From contig CAKTVW010000049.1 of assembly GCA_934630495.1 (NCBI GenBank), forward strand, positions 1 to 12,793: DNA of 12,793 nucleotides, written 5' to 3'. Under the pieces are notes generated by a model. That model made no database searches, was not told the DNA's origin, and was given only the letters and a program-made list of their open reading frames with translations. The translations under genes were made by a program, and so were the position numbers. This stretch comes from an uncultured Oscillospiraceae bacterium (lineage in GTDB: Bacteria > Bacillota > Clostridia > Oscillospirales > Oscillospiraceae). The first letter of the stretch is position 1. Each line of letters starts with the position of its first letter. Shown here one piece after another: positions 6,839-12,793 of the stretch.

Positions 6839-8005
6839 TTACAAAATCTCCTTGGCGAAGCTCGTGCCGGGCGTATGGTACTCGACGCCGAGCAGCTCGG
6901 TCACGGTCGCGGCAATATCGGAGAAGGTCATGCGCGTGCCGAGATTGACGGGCTTGACGCGCTTGCCTGCGATCAGCAGCGGCACATACTCGCGGGTATG
7001 GTCGGTGGTGGCGGTGTAGGCGGGGTCGCAGCCGTGGTCGGCGGTGATCATGACCAGATCGTCCTCGCCGAGGCTCTCCATGAACTTGCCGAACCAGCCG
7101 TCGAACTCGGTCAGCGCGGCGGCATAGCCGTCGATATTGCGGCGGTGGCCGTAGAGCATGTCGAAATCGACCAGATTGATGAAGCACAGGCCGTGGAAGT
7201 CGCGGGCGGCATAGTCGAGGGTCTTATTCAGGCCGTCGGTATTGCCCTTGGTGTAGACATATTCCGTCATGCCGCGTCCGGCAAAGATGTCGTGGATCTT
7301 GCCGACGGCCAGCATGTCCAGTCCCGCCGCCTTGACAGCGTCGAGCATCGTCTCTGCGGGCGGCTCGAGGGAGAAGTCGTGGCGGTTGGAGGTACGGGTA
7401 AAGCCGTCCTTGGGGTTGCCGATAAACGGTCTTGCGATCACGCGGCCGACGCCGTATTCGCCGACGAGAAGTTTGCGCGCGATGCGGCAGTATTCATAAA
7501 GCTGCTCCGGCGGGACGATGTCTTCATGCGCGGCGATCTGGAAGACGGAGTCGGCGGAGGTGTAGACGATCAGCGCGCCGGTCTTCATGTGCTCCTCGCC
7601 GTACTTGGCGATGACCTCGGTGCCCGACCAAGGCGCATTGGCCAGCACGCCGCGTCCGGTCGCCTCGCGGAAGGGCTTGAGCAGCTCCTCGGGGAAGCCG
7701 TTGGGGAAGGTGGGCAGCGGCTTCGGAGAAACGATGCCCGCGATCTCCCAGTGGCCGATGGTGGTATCCTTGCCCATGGAGGCTTCCTTCAGACGGGCGA
7801 CAGCGCCCTTGGGGCTGTCGGTCTTGGGCAGATAGTCCACGCCGTCGATATTGCCGAGGCCGTAGGCCAGCATATTGGGAACATGGAATTTCTCGGAGCC
7901 GGAGCAGCTTTTCAGGGTATTGACGTTCACGTCTCCGAAGCTCTTGGCATCGGGCATTTCGCCGCAGCCGCAGGAATCCAGAACGAACAGGAAAATACGC
8001 TTCAT
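6839..8005 (-). CDS. deoB: Phosphopentomutase
   Basis: Encodes a 388-residue cytosolic metalloenzyme of the alkaline-phosphatase superfamily. It interconverts ribose-1-phosphate and ribose-5-phosphate, or the deoxy forms. Visible landmarks are the N-terminal metal ligand Asp10 in VLDSCGCGEMPDA, the KDTTIGHWE segment (79-87) with the Thr81 equivalent of the phosphorylated threonine, NLVDFDMLYGHR, and the C-terminal metal motifs TADHGCDP and DHTREY. Length matches the family. It lies 32 bases after deoD and handles that enzyme's pentose-1-phosphate product. The start MKRIFL agrees with the family, but AAAGGAG is 14 bases upstream instead of the usual 7-9, which may lower its translation. Confidence 0.96.
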   Translation of the reverse strand: MKRIFLFVLDSCGCGEMPDAKSFGDVNVNTLKSCSGSEKFHVPNMLAYGLGNIDGVDYLPKTDSPKGAVARLKEASMGKDTTIGHWEIAGIVSPKPLPTFPNGFPEELLKPFREATGRGVLANAPWSGTEVIAKYGEEHMKTGALIVYTSADSVFQIAAHEDIVPPEQLYEYCRIARKLLVGEYGVGRVIARPFIGNPKDGFTRTSNRHDFSLEPPAETMLDAVKAAGLDMLAVGKIHDIFAGRGMTEYVYTKGNTDGLNKTLDYAARDFHGLCFINLVDFDMLYGHRRNIDGYAAALTEFDGWFGKFMESLGEDDLVMITADHGCDPAYTATTDHTREYVPLLIAGKRVKPVNLGTRMTFSDIAATVTELLGVEYHTPGTSFAKEIL

Positions 8006-8037
8006 AATTATAAAAACATCTCCTTTGCGATATTTGC

Positions 8038-8778
8038 TTACTTATCGAGCTTGACCGCCGTTTCCAGCGCGACCTGCATCATCTGACGGAAGCCGGTCTG
8101 GCGCTCCTCGGCGGAGAGGAACTCGCCGCGCACGAGCTGGTCGGACACCGTGCAGATGCACAGCGCGTTTTTGCCGTAGCGGGCAGCGTTGAGGTAGAGG
8201 GCGGCGGACTCCATTTCGATCGCCATGATCCCCATTTTGCGCCAGTTGGTATTGGTGTCGAGGGCCTCCGGCAGACCGGCATTGTCGCCGTAGAAAACGT
8301 CGGAGGAGAGGATATTGCCGACATGATAGGGCGCGCCCAGCTCCTCGGCGGATGCAATGGCGGCGCGGAGCATCTTGTAAGAGCAGATCGGCGCAAAGGT
8401 CCCGGCCAGATGGAACTGGTCGGCCCATGCCGAATCGGTGCTCGCGCCCATGGCCATTACGATATCCTTGAGGTTGATCTGCGGCTGAATGGCGCCTGCC
8501 GAACCGATGCGCATGATGTTTTCCACGCCGAAAACGTTGTACAGCTCGTGGGAATAGATGCCGATGGAGGGCATACCCATGCCGGAGGCCATTACGCTGA
8601 CGCGGACGCCCTTATAGGTGCCGGTATAGCCCTGCACGCCGCGGACGTTGTTGACAAGCACGGGATTTTCCAGGAAATTTTCCGCGATATACTTCGAGCG
8701 AAGCGGATCGCCGGGCATTAAGACGGTCTTTGCGAAATCGTCGGGAGTCGCGTTGATGTGCGGAGTCGGATAGTTCAT
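8038..8778 (-). CDS. deoD: Purine nucleoside phosphorylase, DeoD type
   Basis: Encodes a 246-residue member of the hexameric phosphorylase family that splits purine (deoxy)nucleosides with phosphate into free base and (deoxy)ribose-1-phosphate. Key segments are the phosphate-binding GDPLRSKYIAENFLEN, ASGMGMPSIGIYSHELY and RIGSAGAI. The sugar-contacting AIEMESAALY includes Glu188 and Glu190. The catalytic Asp213 is in CTVSDQLVRGE. Length is slightly above the usual 235 or so. The start has AAGGAG nine bases upstream. It sits between tdk and deoB, 36 and 32 bases away, in one operon. Its product is the substrate of DeoB. Confidence 0.96.
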   Translation of the reverse strand: MNYPTPHINATPDDFAKTVLMPGDPLRSKYIAENFLENPVLVNNVRGVQGYTGTYKGVRVSVMASGMGMPSIGIYSHELYNVFGVENIMRIGSAGAIQPQINLKDIVMAMGASTDSAWADQFHLAGTFAPICSYKMLRAAIASAEELGAPYHVGNILSSDVFYGDNAGLPEALDTNTNWRKMGIMAIEMESAALYLNAARYGKNALCICTVSDQLVRGEFLSAEERQTGFRQMMQVALETAVKLDK

Positions 8779-8814
8779 ATCGGTTTTCTCCTTTTCGTAT
8801 TGATAAAAATTCTG

Positions 8815-9399
8815 TTATTTTACTTTTCTGTGCTCGCGGATGCTGCGGATCCAGCATTTGTGGCACATGGCGATATAGCGGTCGTTGCCGCCGAGGAGGA
8901 GCTGCGCACCCTCGGTCACGACATAGCCGTCGGCATCGATGCGGGCGTTGGTCGTCGCCTTCGCGCCGCAGTCGCAGATTGCCTTGATTTCCGTGATGGT
9001 ATCCGCGACCTCAAACAGACGGTGGCTGCCGCTGAACAGCGTGCTGCGGAAATCCGTGCGCAGGCCGAAGCAGATCACCGGGATGTTGAACACATCCACG
9101 ATGTCCCGAAGCTGATCGATCTGTTCGCGGGTCAGGAACTGACACTCGTCGACGATGATCACATCCGTCTTATCGCGGTGCGCAAACAGCTCCTTGATAT
9201 CCGCCTCCGGCGCGATGACCTCGGCCGGGGACTGCAGGCCCACGCGGCTGCGCAGGATGATCTCCCCGTCGCGCTGGTCTGCGGAAGGCTTGACCATCCA
9301 GACGGTCATGCCGTTTTCCTCGTAATTGTACTTCGTGATAAGCGCCTGCGCCGTCTTGGACGAGCCCATGGTGCCGTATTTGAAATATAATTTTGCCAT
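8815..9399 (-). CDS. tdk: Thymidine kinase (type II)
   Basis: Encodes a 194-residue cytosolic kinase converting thymidine, and usually deoxyuridine, to the monophosphate with ATP. The P-loop GTMGSSKT is at 9-16. The catalytic Glu85 is in DECQF (84-88). A structural zinc site is formed by Cys142 and Cys144 (CDC) and Cys179 and Cys182 (CHKC), as in bacterial and human cytosolic TK1-type enzymes. The start has GGGAGG eight bases upstream. It is the first gene of the salvage operon, behind the promoter at 9453-9481, with deoD 36 bases downstream. With Cdd making deoxyuridine it supplies the dTMP and dUMP branch. Confidence 0.97.
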   Translation of the reverse strand: MAKLYFKYGTMGSSKTAQALITKYNYEENGMTVWMVKPSADQRDGEIILRSRVGLQSPAEVIAPEADIKELFAHRDKTDVIIVDECQFLTREQIDQLRDIVDVFNIPVICFGLRTDFRSTLFSGSHRLFEVADTITEIKAICDCGAKATTNARIDADGYVVTEGAQLLLGGNDRYIAMCHKCWIRSIREHRKVK

Positions 9400-9452
9400 G
9401 ACGATAGCCTCCCGTAGCGTGCAAACGGCCTTGTTTGCGTATGGTTGATTCT

Positions 9453-9481
9453 ATTATACATGATTGTACCGTTTTATGCAA
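9453..9481 (-). promoter_or_regulatory. Promoter of the tdk-deoD-deoB-cdd operon
   Basis: On the minus strand TTGCAT (9476-9481) and a perfect TATAAT (9453-9458) are 17 bases apart, with the start near 9446. The dyad TACATGATTGTA (plus strand, 9457-9468) overlaps the -10 and spacer and resembles the dyad in the transporter promoter. The leader contains a GCAAAC/GTTTGC hairpin (9421-9438). The promoter is back to back with that of the pseudouridine synthase, the two -35 boxes lying about 40 bases apart. Confidence 0.75.
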
Positions 9482-9520
9482 GAGAATCCGTAAAGAAATC
9501 CGAAGGGCCGCTCTTAGGCT

Positions 9521-9549
9521 TTGACGCAGGCGTCGGAATGTGATACAAT
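9521..9549 (+). promoter_or_regulatory. Promoter of the pseudouridine synthase gene
   Basis: TTGACG (9521-9526), a 17-base spacer and TACAAT (9544-9549), with TGA before the -10, make a near-ideal extended -10 promoter. The start should lie near 9556. The spacer contains a short dyad GACG/CGTC (9523-9534). Confidence 0.8.
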
Positions 9550-9559
9550 GGTGCAAAAC

Positions 9560-9623
9560 AGCGGCGCGGCCCTCCGCGCAGGCGGGTCTTATTTTGCGGT
9601 CCGCCTGCGGGCCGAACGCCGCT
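9560..9623 (+). promoter_or_regulatory. Long leader hairpin before rluD ribosome site
   Basis: Three paired blocks fold one leader hairpin of 21 bp. AGCGGCG (9560-9566) pairs with CGCCGCT (9617-9623). CGGCCC (9567-9572) pairs with GGGCCG (9609-9614). GCAGGCGG (9578-9585) pairs with CCGCCTGC (9601-9608). There is a five-base bulge on one side and AA on the other. It begins within a few bases of the predicted transcript start and ends five bases before GGAGG (9628-9632). It could shield the mRNA 5' end or affect translation. Confidence 0.6.
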
Positions 9624-9639
9624 TCTTGGAGGCGAGACA

Positions 9640-10542
9640 ATGGAGCTTCCCGTTTCGGAAAGCGGCGTCCGCGCGGACGTATTTCTGGCGCAGGCGCTCG
9701 AGATCACGCGCAGCGCGGCGCAAAAGCTGCTGGAGCAGGGCCTTGTCACCTGCGGCGGCGGCCCCGTAAGGAAAAATGACAAGACGGAGGCCGGAACGGT
9801 CTACGGCGTCATCCTGCCGGAGACGCGCGAAACGGCGCTCGTCGCGCAGGACATTCCGCTGGCGATCGTCTACGAGGACGCGGACGTGCTGGTCGTCAAC
9901 AAGACGAAGGGGCTTGTCGTGCACCCCGCTGCCGGTCACGAGGATGGGACGCTTGTCAACGCCCTGCTCTACCACTGCGGCGACACGCTCTCCGGTATCA
10001 ACGGTGAGCGGCGGCCCGGCATCGTCCACCGCATCGACATGGACACCACCGGGCTGCTGATCGTGGCAAAGAACGACTTTGCGCATCAGGCGCTTTCCGA
10101 ACAGCTCAAGGATCACAGCCTGCGCCGCACCTACGAGTGCATCGTGCGCGGCGGCTTTCGGGAGGATCGCGGCACGGTGGACGCGCCGATCGGGCGGCAT
10201 CCCGTCGACCGCAAGCGGATGGCGGTCACGGAAAAGAACAGCCGCGAGGCTGTCACACACTGGGAGGTCCTCGAGCGCTTCGGGCAGTACACCTATCTGC
10301 GCTGCCGTCTGGAGACCGGCAGAACGCACCAGATCCGCGTCCACATGGCCTATATCAATCATCCCATCGCGGGCGACCCGCTCTACGGCATCAAAAAACC
10401 CGAGCTTGGCCTCACCTCCCAATGTCTCCATGCGCGGGAGCTGACCTTCGTCCACCCGCGCACGGGGGAAACATGCACCGTATCCTGTCCGCTGCCCGAC
10501 GAATTTCAGGCGGCGCTCGACCGCCTCAGAGGCGGCGTCTGA
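9640..10542 (+). CDS. rluD: RluA/RluD-family 23S rRNA pseudouridine synthase
   Basis: Encodes a 300-residue enzyme that isomerises uridine to pseudouridine in RNA, most likely in large-subunit rRNA. An S4-like RNA-binding domain occupies roughly residues 10-60 (RADVFLAQ through VRKNDKTEAG). The catalytic domain follows, with Asp133 in the HRIDMDTTGLL motif. The later conserved segments RRTYECIV, LETGRTHQIRVHMAYINHPIAGDPLYG and CLHARELTFVHP are also present. Length fits the family. GGAGG stands seven bases before the ATG. RluD (the helix 69 uridines) is the best guess; the exact target position cannot be read from sequence. It is transcribed divergently from tdk and is functionally unrelated to nucleoside salvage. 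Confidence 0.93.
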   Translation: MELPVSESGVRADVFLAQALEITRSAAQKLLEQGLVTCGGGPVRKNDKTEAGTVYGVILPETRETALVAQDIPLAIVYEDADVLVVNKTKGLVVHPAAGHEDGTLVNALLYHCGDTLSGINGERRPGIVHRIDMDTTGLLIVAKNDFAHQALSEQLKDHSLRRTYECIVRGGFREDRGTVDAPIGRHPVDRKRMAVTEKNSREAVTHWEVLERFGQYTYLRCRLETGRTHQIRVHMAYINHPIAGDPLYGIKKPELGLTSQCLHARELTFVHPRTGETCTVSCPLPDEFQAALDRLRGGV

Positions 10543-10597
10543 TCTCGGCACGGCCCCTGCCCGCCCGGCCATGGCATAGCTGCGGGCTTTGACGGGC

Positions 10598-10626
10598 TGG
10601 ACAGCACCGAAAATCTGTGCTATACT
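10598..10626 (+). promoter_or_regulatory. Promoter of uppP
   Basis: TGGACA (10598-10603) and TATACT (10621-10626) are 17 bases apart with TGC before the -10. A dyad AGCAC/GTGCT (10603-10607 and 10617-10621) spans the spacer. A weak GC stem, GCCCGC/GCGGGC followed by TTT (10559-10590), lies upstream and might end the rluD transcript. Confidence 0.6.
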
Positions 10627-10668
10627 GGTCAGCGCCTACATAGAGTTTCACCGAAAAGAGGTTTTGAA

Positions 10669-11577
10669 ATGGCTTTTTTGGATTGGCTGAAAATTATCGT
10701 CCTCGGCATCGTGGAGGGCATCACCGAATGGCTCCCCATCAGCAGCACGGGTCACATGATCCTTGTCGACGCCCTGTGGAAAACCGAAAACCATCCCGTT
10801 CTCACCCATGATTTCATGGAAATGTTCACCGTCGTGATCCAGTTCGGCGCGATCCTCGCCGTTCTGGTGCTGTATTGGAGCAAGATCTGGCCGTTCCACA
10901 CCAAGGCGAAGCGCCGCCGCCGTTCCTATTTCGCGGAGGCCAGCTCCAATCGCGTCGTCTGCGGCATCCAGCGCTTCTGCGACAACTACTGCTACATGGA
11001 CAAGATCGTCATGTGGCTGAAGATCGCGCTGTCGTGCGTCCCGGCGATCCTGATCGGCCTGCCGTTCGACGATCTGCTCGACAAATACTTATATAATTCC
11101 GTGACCGTCGCCGCGACGCTCATTATTTACGGCGTAGCCTTCCTTTTCGTAGAGCGCTATAACAAAAAGCGTACGCCGCGCATCGGCATGATGTCGGAGC
11201 TGACGTGGAAGGACGCGCTGCTGATCGGCGTATTTCAGGTGCTCGCCCTGATCCCGGGGACCTCCCGTTCGGGCGCGACGATCCTCGGCGGCATCCTGAT
11301 CGGCGCTTCGCGCGGCCTCGCGGCGGAATACACCTTCTTCCTCGCCATTCCCGTTATGCTGGGCGCGTCGCTGCTGAAGCTGGTCAAGTTCGGCAGCTTC
11401 ACGGGCACGCAGTTCGGCGTCGTCGTGCTCGGTATGGCCGTCGCCTTTGCCGTGTCGATCGTTGCGATCAAGTTCCTCGTGGGCTATATCAAAAAGCACG
11501 ATTTTTCCGCCTTCGGCTGGTATCGCATCGCGCTGGGCATTCTCGTCCTGATTTGTCACTTTGCACTGGCCGCATAA
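10669..11577 (+). CDS. uppP: Undecaprenyl-diphosphatase UppP/BacA
   Basis: Encodes a 302-residue integral membrane enzyme that dephosphorylates undecaprenyl pyrophosphate, recycling the lipid carrier of cell-wall synthesis; it often raises bacitracin tolerance. The two catalytic motifs are intact: EGITEWLPISSTGH (16-29, including Glu16, Glu20, Ser25, Ser26 and His29) and PGTSRSGAT (196-204, including Arg200). Several hydrophobic helices follow, including a terminal one. Between the second and third helical regions (about 76-112) the loop is long, with KRRRR and three cysteines (98, 104, 108). This appears larger than in the family members I recall. AGAGG lies seven bases before the ATG. The acetyltransferase gene follows closely. 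Confidence 0.95.
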   Translation: MAFLDWLKIIVLGIVEGITEWLPISSTGHMILVDALWKTENHPVLTHDFMEMFTVVIQFGAILAVLVLYWSKIWPFHTKAKRRRRSYFAEASSNRVVCGIQRFCDNYCYMDKIVMWLKIALSCVPAILIGLPFDDLLDKYLYNSVTVAATLIIYGVAFLFVERYNKKRTPRIGMMSELTWKDALLIGVFQVLALIPGTSRSGATILGGILIGASRGLAAEYTFFLAIPVMLGASLLKLVKFGSFTGTQFGVVVLGMAVAFAVSIVAIKFLVGYIKKHDFSAFGWYRIALGILVLICHFALAA

Positions 11578-11586
11578 CGCCCCGGC

Positions 11587-12099
11587 ATGACAGATATGAT
11601 ACAATATAAGAACTTAACGATCCGTCAAGCCGAGGCTGCCGATGCCAAGCAGCTTACTGCTTGGTGGAATGACGGCGCTGTGATGGCGCACGCCGGTTTT
11701 CCCAATGGTTTGGGCACAACCGAGGAGGAGGTTATCGAAGCACTTGAGAACGGTCTGATGGTCATTGAGGAAAGTAATCGTTTGATCGGCGAATGCAATT
11801 ATTGCAGTACAGCAGATGGTGTTGCGAAAATCGGGATCAAGATCTGCGAAAGCGATTGTCAGAACCGTGGTGTCGGCAAAAAGGCTTTGAGTATGCTGAT
11901 TGGGTGGCTGTTCCAAAACGGCTATTCCAAAATCGTTCTTGATACTGACTTGACAAACACAAGAGCGCAGCATGTTTACGAATCGCTTGGATTCCGCAAG
12001 GTGCAGACCAATATTGATTCTTGGAAAGACCGGCTCGGTCAACTTCAATCGTCGGTCGATTATGAGTTGCTTGAAAAGGATTTTATAAGCTATATATGA
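11587..12099 (+). CDS. GNAT-family N-acetyltransferase
   Basis: Encodes a 170-residue protein of the GNAT superfamily, which transfers an acetyl group from acetyl-CoA to an amine; the substrate is unknown. The acetyl-CoA pyrophosphate-binding motif is QNRGVGK (92-98). The later segment NTRAQHVYESLGF (124-136) and the WWNDG...AHAGFP region (26-39) are typical of a subgroup common in Firmicutes. No Shine-Dalgarno sequence precedes either candidate start (11587, or 11596 giving MIQYKNLTIR, which better fits relatives). Translation may therefore depend on coupling to uppP, nine or 18 bases upstream. Two 60-base samples of the gene give 43-48% GC (another about 55%), against about 67% in a uppP sample, suggesting later acquisition. 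A strong terminator follows. Confidence 0.88.
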   Translation: MTDMIQYKNLTIRQAEAADAKQLTAWWNDGAVMAHAGFPNGLGTTEEEVIEALENGLMVIEESNRLIGECNYCSTADGVAKIGIKICESDCQNRGVGKKALSMLIGWLFQNGYSKIVLDTDLTNTRAQHVYESLGFRKVQTNIDSWKDRLGQLQSSVDYELLEKDFISYI

Positions 12100-12116
12100 G
12101 TGCGGCAAAATGAAAA

Positions 12117-12169
12117 CCGCTGTAATTTTCATCCCCGCGCAGGATGGAAGTTACAGCGGCTTTATATTT
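12117..12169 (+). terminator. Intrinsic terminator after the acetyltransferase gene
   Basis: An 18-base arm (12117-12134) pairs along its full length with 12142-12159, allowing three G-U pairs, around a 7-base loop. It is followed by CTTTATATTT and preceded by an A-rich stretch. It starts 18 bases after the stop codon and probably ends the uppP-acetyltransferase transcript. Confidence 0.85.
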
Positions 12170-12300
12170 GCGTCAAACTGCATTATTACGGTTTGAGTAC
12201 CATCTTCGTGGAAAATATACGGGTATCCGGCGGGGCATGGCCCCTTGGCTCCGGCTTTCCGACAGGGGCGAGAAGCATCCCCGTTGGCACGCGATTTTGC

Positions 12301-12329
12301 TTGCAAACCTACCTTTGTTGTGTTATACT
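12301..12329 (+). promoter_or_regulatory. Promoter of the small membrane protein gene
   Basis: TTGCAA (12301-12306) and TATACT (12324-12329) are 17 bases apart, with TGT before the -10. The predicted start is near 12336, leaving a leader of about 50 bases. The preceding stretch 12170-12300 shows only a short GGGGC/GCCCC hairpin (12232-12244) and no gene. Confidence 0.7.
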
Positions 12330-12384
12330 TTTTTCAGAGCGTCCGCTCGGCTCGGGCGTATCAAAGAAAAAGGAGAAAATGATT

Positions 12385-12627
12385 ATGGATAACCGTCCCT
12401 TGACCGCGTGGCAGTATTTTTGGCTGCGCATTCTGTACTCCGTCCCCGTTGTCGGCTTCATTTTTTTGATCGTTCACAGCTGCTCGAGCGCGAACATCAA
12501 CCGCCGCAATTTTGCCTGCTCCTACTGGTGCATTTACATCATCATCGCCGTCGTCGCGCTGATCGCGTTTGTTATCATGCTGGCGACCGGCGCAAGCGTC
12601 GCTACGCTTTTCAGCGATTTCCGCTGA
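12385..12627 (+). CDS. Small two-helix membrane protein, unknown function
   Basis: Encodes an 80-residue protein with two hydrophobic segments, about residues 13-33 and 45-67. They are joined by a short polar, basic loop, CSSANINRRNFA. The N-terminus MDNRPLTAWQYFWL is polar and aromatic. It resembles uncharacterised short membrane proteins I associate with Clostridia, but I know no function. The start at 12385 is chosen because AAGGAG lies nine bases upstream; the ATG at 12379 is only three bases from that site. Its own promoter and a proper ribosome site argue that it is a real gene. It stands alone, after a terminator and before the right-hand repeat. Confidence 0.8.
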   Translation: MDNRPLTAWQYFWLRILYSVPVVGFIFLIVHSCSSANINRRNFACSYWCIYIIIAVVALIAFVIMLATGASVATLFSDFR

Positions 12628-12677
12628 GTCTCGGCAGAACGGGGCGCCCTGTAAACGGCGTCTTCCCTCCCGACGGC

Positions 12678-12692
12678 GCGGCAGTCTGCCGC
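12678..12692 (+). other. Short GC hairpin after the last gene
   Basis: GCGGCA and TGCCGC flank a GTC loop in the GC-rich stretch 12628-12720 between the small membrane protein gene and the right repeat. No U-run follows. It may be a weak transcript end; nothing else is recognisable there. Confidence 0.3.
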
Positions 12693-12720
12693 CCCTGAAG
12701 GGCCGCCCGTAAAAGCTCTG

Positions 12721-12793
12721 ATACTGATTCTTGATTAAAAGATTTAATCAAGAATCCCGTGTGCTACGCACACTCGCATCGTGCGAAAGCACG
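12721..12793 (-). repeat. Terminal inverted repeat, right copy (three-hairpin element)
   Basis: Reverse complement of bases 3-75 at 72 of 73 positions. It contains the same three hairpins in mirrored order: the AT-rich 14-bp stem (12726-12756), GTGTGC/GCACAC (12759-12773) and CGTGC/GCACG with a GAAA loop (12780-12793). The last hairpin is cut by the window edge, so the full repeat is probably longer. Confidence 0.9.

Noticed and set aside
6875..8086. Plus-strand open frame of 403 codons
   Set aside because: It is antisense to deoB, with no ribosome site or recognisable motif.
9589..10572. Minus-strand open frame of 327 codons
   Set aside because: It is antisense to the pseudouridine synthase gene, which has a promoter, ribosome site and catalytic motif; the minus-strand product matches no family I know.
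11597..11605. TGATACAAT as a promoter at the acetyltransferase start
   Set aside because: It resembles an extended -10, but no -35 box lies 16-18 bases upstream, and a transcript starting there would lose the conserved N-terminal codons.
1..12793. Window as a composite transposon
   Set aside because: Terminal inverted repeats are present, but there is no transposase or recombinase, and all cargo is housekeeping. A target-site duplication cannot be tested at the window edges.

Overview
This 12.8 kb window reads as a chromosomal segment of a moderately GC-rich Gram-positive bacterium. The Clostridia (Oscillospiraceae/Ruminococcaceae-like gut Firmicutes) are the best guess. Support comes from strong GGAGG ribosome sites, a BMP-family lipoprotein with a lipobox, a UppP-type phosphatase and a small two-helix membrane protein of a kind I associate with Clostridia. 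Genus cannot be assigned from sequence alone. No rRNA, tRNA, CRISPR array, transposase or phage gene was seen.

Left and centre (about 166-9399) are almost entirely minus-strand and devoted to nucleoside uptake and salvage. Read in the direction of transcription, the first unit starts at a good promoter near 9453-9481. It carries thymidine kinase (tdk), purine nucleoside phosphorylase (deoD), phosphopentomutase (deoB) and cytidine deaminase (cdd). Next comes a separately promoted BMP-family nucleoside-binding lipoprotein, closed by a strong intrinsic terminator. A 505-base gap follows, holding a possible structured RNA and a further promoter. The last unit encodes the ABC transporter ATPase and two permeases (NupO/P/Q-like) followed by uridine kinase (udk). 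Together the genes take nucleosides in, deaminate cytidine, trap uridine and thymidine as monophosphates, split purine nucleosides, and feed ribose/deoxyribose-1-phosphate into 5-phosphates.

Right part (9521-12627) is plus-strand: an RluD-like pseudouridine synthase with a long leader hairpin, undecaprenyl-diphosphatase (uppP), a lower-GC GNAT acetyltransferase with a strong terminator, and a small predicted membrane protein with its own promoter.

The two window ends carry the same roughly 73-base repeat in opposite orientation, 72 of 73 positions identical, each built of three small hairpins. As the enclosed genes are housekeeping genes, this is more likely a dispersed intergenic repeat at which a contig ends than the ends of a transposon. 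The most interesting unexplained signals are this repeat, the structured RNA candidate between the lipoprotein and ATPase genes, and a 12-bp dyad shared by two of the nucleoside promoters.
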